This document shows positions 1 through 7,609 of a stretch of DNA of 18,452 nucleotides, piece by piece. The stretch spans positions 1 through 18,452 of the forward strand of contig NZ_DXLG01000024.1 in assembly GCF_019414865.1 (NCBI RefSeq), read 5' to 3'. The stretch's first letter is position 1; the number at the start of each line of letters is the position of its first letter. Source of the DNA: Veillonella sp. (lineage in GTDB: Bacteria; Bacillota; Negativicutes; Veillonellales; Veillonellaceae). A program made the position numbers and the translations under genes. The notes beneath the pieces are model-generated. The model worked only from the letters and a program-made list of their open reading frames with translations, was not told where the DNA came from and ran no database searches.

Positions 1-202
1 CGTGTGCAGTGTTGATTGTGATACCACGTTCACGTTCTTCTGGAGCTTTATCGATGTTGCTGTAATCTTGGAATTCAGCTTGACCTTTTTCAGCTAATAC
101 TTTAGTGATTGCAGCTGTCAAAGTAGTTTTACCATGGTCAACGTGACCGATTGTACCAATGTTAACATGCGGTTTCGTACGTTCAAATTTTTCTTTTGCC
201 AT
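1..202 (-). CDS. tuf: Elongation factor Tu, N-terminal part (runs off the window)
   Basis: EF-Tu is the GTPase that delivers aminoacyl-tRNA to the ribosome. Only the first 67 codons are in the window; the gene continues beyond base 1. The translated start reads MAKEKFERTKPHVNIG, followed by the G1 P-loop GHVDHGKT (about residues 19-26) and the start of switch I, with the RGITI motif that is nearly invariant in EF-Tu. The ATG at 200-202 has an AAGGAGGA ribosome binding site about 8 bases upstream. The gene lies downstream of five tRNA genes on the same strand, separated by a terminator and its own promoter. Identification is secure. Whether it is the only tuf copy cannot be told. Confidence 0.97.
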   Translation of the reverse strand, partial: MAKEKFERTKPHVNIGTIGHVDHGKTTLTAAITKVLAEKGQAEFQDYSNIDKAPEERERGITINTAH

Positions 203-302
203 TAGGATTGTATCCTCCTTCACAAAAACAAATTACATTCTAGTATTAATATAATATATTAACCCTAATTTATCAATGGAATATAAGATTCCCTTATACA
301 TT

Positions 303-331
303 ATTATACCATATATAGAAAAACTTCTAAA
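303..331 (-). promoter_or_regulatory. Probable tuf promoter (extended -10)
   Basis: On the minus strand there is a perfect TATAAT (303-308) preceded by TGG, giving the extended -10 form TGnTATAAT. The -35 is weak: TTTAGA at 326-331 with a 17-base spacer. It lies about 100 bases upstream of the tuf ATG, just after the tRNA terminator. The AT-rich leader between it and the tuf start shows nothing else I recognise. Confidence 0.6.
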
Positions 332-410
332 AATACAAATATTCTTCTAAAATAAAAAAACTGACAAATCTAATCTTTACACTCATCAGCTTCAATTTAT
401 ATTTTATGGA

Positions 411-440
411 AAATAAAAAATCCTCACCAACGTGAGGTTT
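411..440 (-). terminator. Terminator of the tRNA operon
   Basis: On the minus strand the stem CCTCAC / GTGAGG closes a four-base loop and is followed by an AT-only run beginning ATTTTTTATTT. It begins three bases after the CCA end of tRNA-Met. It should separate most tRNA transcription from tuf, though the six-pair stem may allow readthrough. Confidence 0.8.
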
Positions 441-442
441 AA

Positions 443-519
443 TGGTGGCGGCACACGGATTTGAACCGCGGACACACCGGGTATGAACCGATTGCTCTAG
501 CCAACTGAGCTATGCCGCC
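443..519 (-). tRNA. tRNA-Met (CAU, elongator)
   Basis: This is a 77-base cloverleaf with a seven-pair acceptor stem GGCGGCA/TGCCGCC, D-stem GCTC/GAGC, anticodon loop TTCATAC (CAT), T-arm and encoded CCA. Base 1 is G paired to C72, and the anticodon stem lacks three consecutive G:C pairs, so it is not the initiator. It resembles the Bacillus elongator tRNA-Met. A tRNA-Ile2 (lysidine-modified CAU) is less likely but cannot be excluded by eye. It is the last tRNA of the cluster. Confidence 0.93.
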
Positions 520-524
520 ATGTA

Positions 525-600
525 TGGAGCTAGTGACCGGGATTGAACCGGTGACCTTATCCTTACCAAGGATACGCTCTGCCGACTGAGCTACACCAGC
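525..600 (-). tRNA. tRNA-Thr (GGU)
   Basis: The 76-base cloverleaf has acceptor stem GCTGGTG/CACTAGC (one G:T pair), D-stem GCTC/GAGC, anticodon stem TATCC/GGATA around loop TTGGTAA (anticodon GGT), T-arm, discriminator T and encoded CCA. Five bases separate it from the following tRNA-Met. Confidence 0.96.
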
Positions 601-632
601 ACAATGAACGATCATTTCACTGTGAATTTTTG

Positions 633-708
<76 letters not shown>

Positions 709-713
709 ATAAA

Positions 714-798
<85 letters not shown>

Positions 799-808
799 AA
801 AAATAAAA

Positions 809-884
809 TGGAGCTGGCGATAGGAATTGAACCCACAACCTGCTGATTACAAGTCAGCTGCTCTACCAATTGAGCTACGCCAGC
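809..884 (-). tRNA. tRNA-Thr (UGU)
   Basis: The 76-base cloverleaf has acceptor stem GCTGGCG/CGCCAGC, D-stem GCTC/GAGC, anticodon stem GCTGA/TCAGC around loop CTTGTAA (anticodon TGT), T-arm and encoded CCA. It is the first gene of the five-tRNA transcript, about 12 bases downstream of the predicted transcription start. Confidence 0.97.
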
Positions 885-902
885 ATCATTACGACAAGAT
901 GT

Positions 903-931
903 ATTTTATCATCCGCCTCACTAAGTGTCAA
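903..931 (-). promoter_or_regulatory. Strong proximal promoter of the tRNA operon
   Basis: On the minus strand there is a perfect -35 TTGACA (926-931), a 17-base spacer and -10 TAAAAT (903-908). Transcription should start near 896, just ahead of the first tRNA. The near-consensus sequence fits a stable-RNA promoter. Confidence 0.85.
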
Positions 932-993
932 GAACTTTTTAAAAGCTTTTTTGAAGTTTTTTCGTTCACTGCGGTAACCCTTAGTGCTTAATC

Positions 994-1022
994 ATAATAA
1001 CATGAAACGATACCCTATGCAA
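994..1022 (-). promoter_or_regulatory. Second, distal promoter upstream of the tRNA operon
   Basis: On the minus strand there is TTGCAT (1017-1022), a 17-base spacer and TATTAT (994-999) preceded by TGT, the extended -10 form. It points the same way as the proximal promoter 91 bases downstream. It would give a tandem-promoter arrangement typical of stable-RNA operons. The leader between the two shows no reading frame. It contains a weak imperfect hairpin (about 966-985) and A/T tracts. Confidence 0.6.
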
Positions 1023-1068
1023 GTATTTTTTCTAAACTTTTTAAACTTCATTTTTTCCTCATCGGCAA

Positions 1069-1718
1069 TCATAGATAAAGGTAGATAATCGCTAGTATAG
1101 CAACAATAATTCTATAATATCCAAAGGAAGATAATGAAGACCGATTTAAATACCATAAAAATACTTTTACAGTGATATACCCTACTATATACGATACTAA
1201 TGTGCCAATGGCAAACATAATAATATCATTTAGTTCTAGTAAATGGATTACCCGTAACAAATCATACACGCAAACAATGATCATAACAGGTACAGCCATA
1301 ATAAAAGAAAAATCAGCGGCAGCTCTACGCGTACATCCAATCAACATGCCTCCCGCAATGGTCGCACAAGGCCTACTATGACAGGAATTGGCCCAAATAG
1401 ATACCCTTTAATAATATATTGTAAAAGATAGCCCGCTGTTAATACAGGTAGCACACCTGCCCCAATATGTAATAGAGATACGCCACGAGTTTTAATCCAA
1501 TTCTTCCGTTTTAAAAAGCTATTAAAGGTCCGTCTATAATGTGTATATATAGCAAGAATAGCCCCAATTTGAATAAACACTTCAAATACATCGGCATGGG
1601 CGGCTTCAAAATTAAGCATATGCCCAATAATAATCATATGACCTGTACTAGATACAGGAATGCATTCGGTTATACCTTCTATAATACCCAAAATGAGGGC
1701 AATTATATATTGTTCCAT
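1069..1718 (-). pseudogene. uppP: Undecaprenyl-diphosphatase (UppP/BacA), disrupted by internal deletion and frameshift
   Basis: UppP is a membrane enzyme that recycles undecaprenyl pyrophosphate for cell-wall synthesis. The 5' part starts at ATG 1716-1718 (AGGTGA ribosome binding site) and encodes MEQYIIALILGIIEG followed by the catalytic EGITE and PVSSTGH motifs, then runs normally to about PVIVGL (near 1370). There it shifts and stops (TGA at 1341-1343). A second frame resumes at about TIAGGMLIG (near 1362) and continues through RRAAADFSF to a normal C-terminus at 1069. The two parts sum to about 214 residues against about 270 for the family. Some 50-60 residues are therefore missing, including most of the PGxSRS catalytic motif. 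As read, the gene cannot make an active enzyme. An assembly error is the alternative. Confidence 0.85.
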
Positions 1719-1794
1719 GATATCACCTACCTTTATAAATGCGGTCATAACTCATGGCAATATATAATGCCCTCAGTAATCAATATAGCTTTAA

Positions 1795-2259
1795 TTAATC
1801 AATAACCATAACACGTTCAGGTTTAGTAACTGTTACAACCGCATGTTTTGGATCATTATTGTGTTCTAAGTATAATTGATCACCTTCGAGATGACCACGC
1901 CAACCTACAACAATCGGATATGTTTTACTAATAGTCTTTAATAGTTCAAGAGGATTTAAATTTAAAATCGGTGCAAACAACACATTAATACCATCGATGA
2001 GCACCACTTCTGTATCACTACGACTTAATGCACGGCGAATTACTTCTTCTGCCAATTGTGGTCTTTCATCACGAGGTACTAACAAAAATTCTTCTTCAAT
2101 AAGTTGTTTCGCTTCTAAGTACTTCCAACCTTTTTGCTCAGACAATTCACGAATTAGCAAACTTTTACCAGAACCAGGACCACCAACGATAAACAATATG
2201 CGTTCATCATCACCTTGAATTTTTTCCCAACGTTCTCTTACATCTTGAACAGTAACCAT
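1795..2259 (-). CDS. Small P-loop ATPase resembling BREX-3 BrxF
   Basis: The protein has 154 residues. A Walker A motif GGPGSGKS is at 26-33, a Walker B-like segment VVLIDGINVLF at about 85-95, and a VVGWRG motif follows. This compact P-loop plan, with the LLxxP...ERP segment between the A and B motifs, resembles the BrxF family named from type 3 BREX phage-defence clusters. The comparison is from memory. The start is ATG 2257-2259 with AGGAGG eight bases upstream; an in-frame extension further upstream has no such signal. It sits 28 bases after the secreted two-repeat protein gene in the folD-hyp run. No BREX partner (methylase, PglZ, BrxC, helicase) is in the window. Function is unknown; a housekeeping or solo role is as likely as defence. 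Confidence 0.65.
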   Translation of the reverse strand: MVTVQDVRERWEKIQGDDERILFIVGGPGSGKSLLIRELSEQKGWKYLEAKQLIEEEFLLVPRDERPQLAEEVIRRALSRSDTEVVLIDGINVLFAPILNLNPLELLKTISKTYPIVVGWRGHLEGDQLYLEHNNDPKHAVVTVTKPERVMVID

Positions 2260-2287
2260 ATCCTTTGCCTCCTCGCTGTGACCAATC

Positions 2288-3697
2288 CTACTTAACTGGA
2301 CGGTCAGATAACATAACGGATTTGATATATTGGTTTTTATCATCTAGGGCAAACTGTAAATATGAATCGCTTGCCGCTGGATTTTTATATTCATATACGG
2401 TAGACGTGCCCGCATTTGTTGTAGATTCAACGATACGAGTTGGCATACCATACACAAAGAGCAATAGATACTTAGTATCGCCCATCGCGATGCCACGACG
2501 GGTAGGTGTGTAAATGTTTAACAATACGCGATTGATAAGATTTTTTTTATCAACACTTACACCATATTCGTTATATCCAATAAAGGTGGAACCAAACAAC
2601 ATACCTTGATGTTTCCAGTCGTTATTTGGATCATTAACAAAATGATCATTCAATTTATAGCCACGCAATACAAAATCATCAGCAGTCAACTTACCAGCTT
2701 CGAAATCATATACTGGAGCTTTAGGTAATCCAAATCTTGGCCATACTTGACCACTAATCATATCAACAGCTTCTACATTGCTTTGTTTGATGGTGAAAGC
2801 AATATATTCTTTCTGTTGTCCTAACATAGATTGTTGTTGGCTATTATTATTTGTATTCTCTATCGAGCCGTTAAAGTCCTTTTTTCGAGACCATGAATTT
2901 TCGGAATGACCTTCATAAAGGAAAATATAGCTTTCATTTTTCAAGTCACGCCACATCGCATTAGGACTGCCATAAGCAAATACCAATTCCATGCGCGTAC
3001 TACCCACACCTATATCGCGTACAGTACGGGCGCCTTTTTTCGTACTATGAATATTAGTAATAGTATTTGGCTCAAAGAAATAGGTAGCCCCTTGACCTCG
3101 CAATTGATTGTTTATCAATCGTTCTTGAGTAGGTCCCGTATATACGGTTACCTCCAAATCTTTCATATAGTACGTCGTAAAGTTATCACGCACTACCGTT
3201 TTTTCTACATCTTTAGGTGCTACAAACTGATCACCTAAGCGGTACCCATCAATGGCATAATCATCTTCAGACCCTATGGTTGGTAAATTATTAGCCGTAT
3301 AGGACTTGCCGATATCCGCCAAATTATTTTGCGTTACACTAGGCAAGGATCCTTCATTTTCGCTAGCTGCTTGCCAAAATTGTATGGAATCACCAAACTC
3401 GGTAACTGCCATTTGTTCGGCCAACCAACCTGTTTTTGTGTTTTCCTTCTTTATTTTTGTATCAATTTTAACGGCTTTAATCGGTGCATTATCTATATAC
3501 GCAACAGAATTAGCCGCATCAGGTTCCACCGTTTCTACAGGTGCAGCAGTAGCTGCCGCATCATTTGTATCCTCTGTAGCTTCTACAGCCGTCGGTTTCA
3601 CTGTGGAAATAGCCGGTTCTGCCGCATACCCTACCGTTGTAGCAGATAGGCCAACTAAAAGTGCCGCTACGATACGGCTCTTAATAGAATGATTCAT
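2288..3697 (-). CDS. Secreted protein with two BamE/SmpA-like repeats, function unknown
   Basis: The 469-residue protein has a clear signal peptide (basic MNHSIKSR, hydrophobic core, probable cleavage around VGYA-AEP, residue 25). A low-complexity Ala/Thr/Glu region follows to about residue 65. Two homologous units come after it. Unit 1 has DGYRLGDQF at 150-158, VGSTRMELVFAYGSP at 231-245 and YIAFTIK at 298-304. Unit 2 has RGYKLNDHF at 345-353, MGDTKYLLLFVYGMP at 405-419 and YLQFALDD at 446-453. The G-x-T...V..YG.P element resembles BamE/SmpA-type envelope domains, but that is a fold-level guess. There is no lipobox cysteine. The ATG overlaps the hypB stop (ATGA, 3694-3697), with GGAGAG upstream, so translation is probably coupled. 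A periplasmic or envelope location is inferred. Confidence 0.8.
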   Translation of the reverse strand: MNHSIKSRIVAALLVGLSATTVGYAAEPAISTVKPTAVEATEDTNDAAATAAPVETVEPDAANSVAYIDNAPIKAVKIDTKIKKENTKTGWLAEQMAVTEFGDSIQFWQAASENEGSLPSVTQNNLADIGKSYTANNLPTIGSEDDYAIDGYRLGDQFVAPKDVEKTVVRDNFTTYYMKDLEVTVYTGPTQERLINNQLRGQGATYFFEPNTITNIHSTKKGARTVRDIGVGSTRMELVFAYGSPNAMWRDLKNESYIFLYEGHSENSWSRKKDFNGSIENTNNNSQQQSMLGQQKEYIAFTIKQSNVEAVDMISGQVWPRFGLPKAPVYDFEAGKLTADDFVLRGYKLNDHFVNDPNNDWKHQGMLFGSTFIGYNEYGVSVDKKNLINRVLLNIYTPTRRGIAMGDTKYLLLFVYGMPTRIVESTTNAGTSTVYEYKNPAASDSYLQFALDDKNQYIKSVMLSDRPVK

Positions 3698-4347
3698 CGA
3701 TTACTCTCCAATTGCGCACGCAACCATGTCAACCATGGCTCTAACCCATTATGGGCCGTGCAACTTACTTCAAAAATCTCTCCTGTTGGATTCAAATTAC
3801 GTATATCTTGTATTGCCTTGTCTTTTTTAAATGGTACATAAGGCAATAAATCTATCTTATTAATGAGAATAGCCTTTGACTCTTTAAAGATTAATGGGTA
3901 TTTAAGAGGCTTATCTTCACCTTCAGTAACAGATAATACAGTTACCTTCATGCTTTCACCAATCTCAAATTCTGCAGGGCATACAAGGTTACCTACATTC
4001 TCGATAATGATCATATCGAGTTCATCAAGATTTAAATCACCTAGTGCATCTTGAATCATTTGTGCATCAAGATGGCAACCTCCCACTGTATTGATTTGAA
4101 TAACAGGAACGCCTAATTCATGAATCCGTTCCGCATCCTTAGCAGTAAATAAATCACCTTCAATAACAGCAAGGCGGTAATCTTTTTTCAAATCATGTAA
4201 AGTTGCCTCCAATAGAGATGTTTTACCAGCCCCTGGAGAACCTAATAGATTAAATACAAAAATATTTTTTTCCTTAAACAACTGTTGTAAGGACTCTGCA
4301 ATGGCATCATTTTTTGCCAATACATTAGTTTTAACTTGAACTTGCAT
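3694..4347 (-). CDS. hypB: Hydrogenase nickel incorporation GTPase HypB
   Basis: HypB is the GTPase that, with HypA, loads nickel into [NiFe]-hydrogenase (or urease). The protein has 217 residues with Walker A GSPGAGKT at 36-43, metal-site residues C91-H92 in GGCHLDA, ENVGNLVCP with C123, and the guanine-specificity motif NKIDLLPY. It lacks the His-rich or CCxxC N-terminal nickel stores of some homologues. I chose ATG 4345-4347 because AAAGG lies six bases upstream. A TTG at 4363-4365 overlapping the hypA stop is a weaker alternative. It follows hypA by 14 bases and overlaps the next gene by four. The other hyp genes and the hydrogenase are not in the window. Confidence 0.95.
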   Translation of the reverse strand: MQVQVKTNVLAKNDAIAESLQQLFKEKNIFVFNLLGSPGAGKTSLLEATLHDLKKDYRLAVIEGDLFTAKDAERIHELGVPVIQINTVGGCHLDAQMIQDALGDLNLDELDMIIIENVGNLVCPAEFEIGESMKVTVLSVTEGEDKPLKYPLIFKESKAILINKIDLLPYVPFKKDKAIQDIRNLNPTGEIFEVSCTAHNGLEPWLTWLRAQLESNR

Positions 4348-4361
4348 GCCTAACCTTTCTA

Positions 4362-4703
4362 TCAATCGATATCCATGGAGGTCACTTGTAGTTCGCGGCC
4401 ACCAATGGTTTGTACGAAATGACTGTCACAATAGGGACAGATAAACTTATAATTTTCTACAGGAAATGTTTTATCACAATCCAAGCACTTTCCTTCAATA
4501 GGAATCGTATTAATTTCTATACGCGAACCTTCTGCTGCAGTCCCCTTTGTAACGGCTTCCCAGCAAAATAGGAGAGAATCTGGCTCTACTCCACTCATAA
4601 GGCCCAAATCGAGTTGAACGGAATGAATCACAGATGCATCGTGTTGGCGCAATGTATCGAGGGCTACATCAAGTATACCTTCTGCTATAGACATCTCATG
4701 CAT
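4362..4703 (-). CDS. hypA: Hydrogenase maturation nickel chaperone HypA
   Basis: HypA binds nickel and hands it to the hydrogenase large subunit together with HypB. The protein has 113 residues, the usual family length. It begins MHEMSIAEG, giving the nickel-binding His2 directly after the start. Structural zinc ligands are C73-x2-C76 and C89-x2-C92. The start at ATG 4701-4703 is fixed by the conserved MHEM and by a GAGG six bases upstream. In-frame upstream methionines would displace His2. The start lies inside the end of folD, an eight-base overlap, so the two are translationally linked. Confidence 0.96.
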   Translation of the reverse strand: MHEMSIAEGILDVALDTLRQHDASVIHSVQLDLGLMSGVEPDSLLFCWEAVTKGTAAEGSRIEINTIPIEGKCLDCDKTFPVENYKFICPYCDSHFVQTIGGRELQVTSMDID

Positions 4704-5523
4704 GGTATGCCTCATATACAGCTTCAAGCATCATAGTAGTCGTTACAGAGCCTACACCACCAGGCACTGGAGTAATTGCAGACGCAATATCTTTTACCGC
4801 TTCATAATCAACATCGCCTACCGTCTTACCTTCTAGTTCATTAATGCCTACATCGATAACAACAGCACCTGGCTTAATCATATCTGCTGTAATCATATGA
4901 GCACGACCCGCTGCAGCAATGACGATATCGCCTCGTTTTACTTGCTCTGCCAAATCAGGAGTTCTAGAATGGCACATTGTAACAGTACCATGTGCACCAA
5001 GGGTCATAAGAGCTACTGGTTTGCCAATAACTTGGCTACGACCGATTACTACCACATGTTTCCCCTCTACAGGAATATCGTAGTGATTCAAAATTGCCAT
5101 GCACGCCTTAGCAGTACAAGGGGCAAAACCACCTTTACCTGCAGTTACAAGGCCAATATTGTACGTAGTTAAACCATCAATATCTTTTTTAGGATCTAGC
5201 ATATCAATAAGAGCCTCTGTATCAATGTGTTTAGGCATCGGCATTAACGGTAAAATTCCATGAACTGCTGCATCATTATTTAATTCTTGCAATGCTGTAA
5301 CTACTTCATCCTGTGTAGCCGTTTCAGGTAATTCCTTTAATACAAAGCCATAGCCAAAGTTCTTAGCTGTCTTTTCCATAAATGTAGCATACATATGAGC
5401 CCCATGGTCTTCACCAACGAGTAATACTGCCATAGTAATTACAGAGTCGCCTACTGCTGCAACTTTTTCTTGTAAAATCGCCTTGTGAGCATCTGCTACT
5501 GCTTTACCGCGTAATTCGATCAT
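4696..5523 (-). CDS. folD: FolD-family methylenetetrahydrofolate dehydrogenase, cyclohydrolase residues missing
   Basis: FolD normally interconverts 5,10-methylene-, methenyl- and 10-formyl-tetrahydrofolate. The 275-residue protein has the NAD(P)-binding segment VVVIGRSQVIGKP, the IDVGIN and ITPVPGGVG motifs, and KDIDG with D116. The catalytic lysine expected four residues after the conserved Tyr (Y45) is Met49. The glutamine of the usual GILVQLPLP is Leu93 (GILPLMPMP). Both are important for cyclohydrolase activity, so a dehydrogenase-only enzyme is inferred. The start is ATG 5521-5523 with GGAG six bases upstream. Another ATG four codons upstream is possible. Two in-frame elements support a genuine expressed gene: normal family length and an eight-base overlap with hypA. 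Confidence 0.9.
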   Translation of the reverse strand: MIELRGKAVADAHKAILQEKVAAVGDSVITMAVLLVGEDHGAHMYATFMEKTAKNFGYGFVLKELPETATQDEVVTALQELNNDAAVHGILPLMPMPKHIDTEALIDMLDPKKDIDGLTTYNIGLVTAGKGGFAPCTAKACMAILNHYDIPVEGKHVVVIGRSQVIGKPVALMTLGAHGTVTMCHSRTPDLAEQVKRGDIVIAAAGRAHMITADMIKPGAVVIDVGINELEGKTVGDVDYEAVKDIASAITPVPGGVGSVTTTMMLEAVYEAYHA

Positions 5524-5550
5524 GTGTATCTCCATTCATTCAAACTATCT

Positions 5551-5580
5551 ATAAAATAAGGTGCCTCCGGAGAGGCACCT
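5551..5580 (-). terminator. Terminator after the PBP gene, inside the folD leader
   Basis: A nine-pair perfect stem AGGTGCCTC/GAGGCACCT (5559-5567 with 5572-5580) with a four-base loop is followed on the minus strand by TTATTTTAT. It lies between the PBP stop and the folD start. A possible -10 (TATAAT, 5595-5600) sits upstream of it, so the hairpin could also act as an attenuator of folD. No good -35 accompanies that box. Confidence 0.82.
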
Positions 5581-5641
5581 AAGTCTCTTATTCTATTATA
5601 TAACGAACTGTCTATAATTTCTAATTATGACCGAATTCGTT

Positions 5642-7609
5642 TTATCTACGGAAATGAACAGTAATTGCTGTACCAGCCTGAACAGTTGTACCGCTACTTT
5701 CATCTTGAGATGTAGCCGTACCAGTTCCATCCGGTTTAAAGGCAAGTCCCGCCTTATGTAACCAATCACGCACTTCACCATAGGTAAAACCAGTAAAGTT
5801 AGGCAATGTAACAGAACCATCACTTCCCGGTTTTGGTTCAGGTAGTGTATTAGCAGCTTTAACAGCTACTGGTGTACTTTCTTTAACATACGGACTCATT
5901 TGGTAATACCGTACAAGCTGAGATACGATGTCCTTAAATACAGGGGCTACAATTTGACTACCATAATAAGAACCCTTTTGTGGGTCATCAATAACGACAA
6001 GAACTACAAATTTTGGATCCTCTACAGGGCCAAAACCAATAAAGGACGCAATGTATTGTCCGTCGAGATAACCGCCATGTTTGGTATCTAGTTTTTCCGC
6101 CGTACCAGTTTTACCGCCGAAGTGATAACCTTCTACCATCGCTTTTGTACCGCCACCTTCAGATACTTCTTTTTCCAGAATATCTACAATGGTTTTAGCG
6201 GTTTCCTCCGGAACTGGTTGTCCCACAACAGATGTTTCAGTCGTACTTGTTACATCGCCTTGAGAGTTACTATAAGACTTGATGATATGTGGTTTCATCA
6301 TAGCCCCACCATTAGAAAGGGCACCAAAGGCGCGAACCATTTGTAATGGTGTAACCGCAATACCTTGACCGATGGACATAGTAGCAACATCTAGCTTACT
6401 CATATCCTCTGGATTATACAAAATACCTGCTCCTTCACCAGGCAATTCAATACCTGTTTCAGAACCAAAGCCATAATCACGTACATATTTCGAGAGAATA
6501 TCTGCACCTGTTAATGTACCAATTTCAGCCATACCAGTATTAATAGAGTACTTCAAAATATCTAGCAAACGAACAGGACCATATCCCTCACCATTCCAGT
6601 TTCTAATGATATGTCCATTGGCAGCGAAGGCCCCTTTATCGTTATACACAGTGTCTAACTTCCATTTGCCTGCTGCAAGAGCTGCAGATGCAATGATAGG
6701 TTTGAATGTAGAACCTGGTTCATATAAATTGGTAACCGCAATATTTTTGAAAGCCTCTTCACCACTTTGGTTGTAGTTATTAGGATCATAACTTGGACGA
6801 TTGGCCATCGCTAATATTTCACCGTTCTTTGGATCCATAACGATAACGCTGGCATGCTTAGCTCCTGTATCAACCATTGCCTTATCAAGAGCGCGTTCTG
6901 CAATAAATTGAATTGTTGCATCGATGGTTAAGGTTACACTTTTACCCTTATCTGGTAAAAATTTAGATAGTACGGAACCAAAGATGGCATTCCCTTTATT
7001 ATCAGTAGCTACAATTTCTTGTTGTACGCCCCCCTTTAATTCGTCATCAAGAACCATTTCTAGACCATCAAGACCTTTATCATCAGTACCGACAAAGCCT
7101 AATACTTGTGCCGCTAAGACACCATTTGGATAATAGCGCTTAGATTCTTCAACGAAATTAAGGCCTGCAATATTATTATCCTTAATAACTTGTTGTACCC
7201 CTTTTGATTTATCTGCATCCATCATACGATTCAACCAGACAAAGGCGGTATCCTCTTGCAAAGCTTTCACAATATTCTCTTTTGACATCGTTACATACGG
7301 TGAAATGAGATCCGCAATCTCTTGAGGAGACTGTTTAATCATCTTCGGATCCGCATATAAAGATTTTGTAACTACACTCATCGCCAAAGGCTTGCCATTA
7401 CGGTCATAGATTGTACCGCGCGGCGATTGTAATTTTCTATCTACTTGAACTTGTAATAAGTTTTTCTTCTCTAGGTCAAAGGTATCAAAGACCTGTAACT
7501 GTGCTAAACGCCCAATAAGGACGAAGGCAACGGTCATGAGTATGGCAAGGCACCACGTAGTGCGACTCCAATCACTCATGCGTAATAACGCTTTATTTAA
7601 TAACTTCAT
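5642..7609 (-). CDS. Class B penicillin-binding protein with one PASTA domain (FtsI/SpoVD-like transpeptidase)
   Basis: This is a membrane-anchored D,D-transpeptidase that cross-links peptidoglycan. Over 655 residues there is one N-terminal membrane segment (about 18-37), the dimerisation region with SPRGTIYDRNG at 62-72, and the transpeptidase domain with S300-TFK, S355-IN and K500-TG. One C-terminal PASTA domain spans about 598-655. SpoVD and some FtsI proteins of Firmicutes share this plan, so a septal or elongation role is plausible but undecided. The start is one of two adjacent ATGs. The first overlaps the cca stop as ATGA; the second (7607-7609) has the better GGAG spacing of five bases. 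The gene is coupled to the CCA-adding enzyme and is not in a division cluster here. Confidence 0.92.
   Translation of the reverse strand: MKLLNKALLRMSDWSRTTWCLAILMTVAFVLIGRLAQLQVFDTFDLEKKNLLQVQVDRKLQSPRGTIYDRNGKPLAMSVVTKSLYADPKMIKQSPQEIADLISPYVTMSKENIVKALQEDTAFVWLNRMMDADKSKGVQQVIKDNNIAGLNFVEESKRYYPNGVLAAQVLGFVGTDDKGLDGLEMVLDDELKGGVQQEIVATDNKGNAIFGSVLSKFLPDKGKSVTLTIDATIQFIAERALDKAMVDTGAKHASVIVMDPKNGEILAMANRPSYDPNNYNQSGEEAFKNIAVTNLYEPGSTFKPIIASAALAAGKWKLDTVYNDKGAFAANGHIIRNWNGEGYGPVRLLDILKYSINTGMAEIGTLTGADILSKYVRDYGFGSETGIELPGEGAGILYNPEDMSKLDVATMSIGQGIAVTPLQMVRAFGALSNGGAMMKPHIIKSYSNSQGDVTSTTETSVVGQPVPEETAKTIVDILEKEVSEGGGTKAMVEGYHFGGKTGTAEKLDTKHGGYLDGQYIASFIGFGPVEDPKFVVLVVIDDPQKGSYYGSQIVAPVFKDIVSQLVRYYQMSPYVKESTPVAVKAANTLPEPKPGSDGSVTLPNFTGFTYGEVRDWLHKAGLAFKPDGTGTATSQDESSGTTVQAGTAITVHFRR

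Noticed and set aside
1795..2259. A complete BREX defence island
   Set aside because: Only the BrxF-like ATPase is present; the flanking genes are hyp, envelope and uppP genes with no methylase, PglZ or BrxC.
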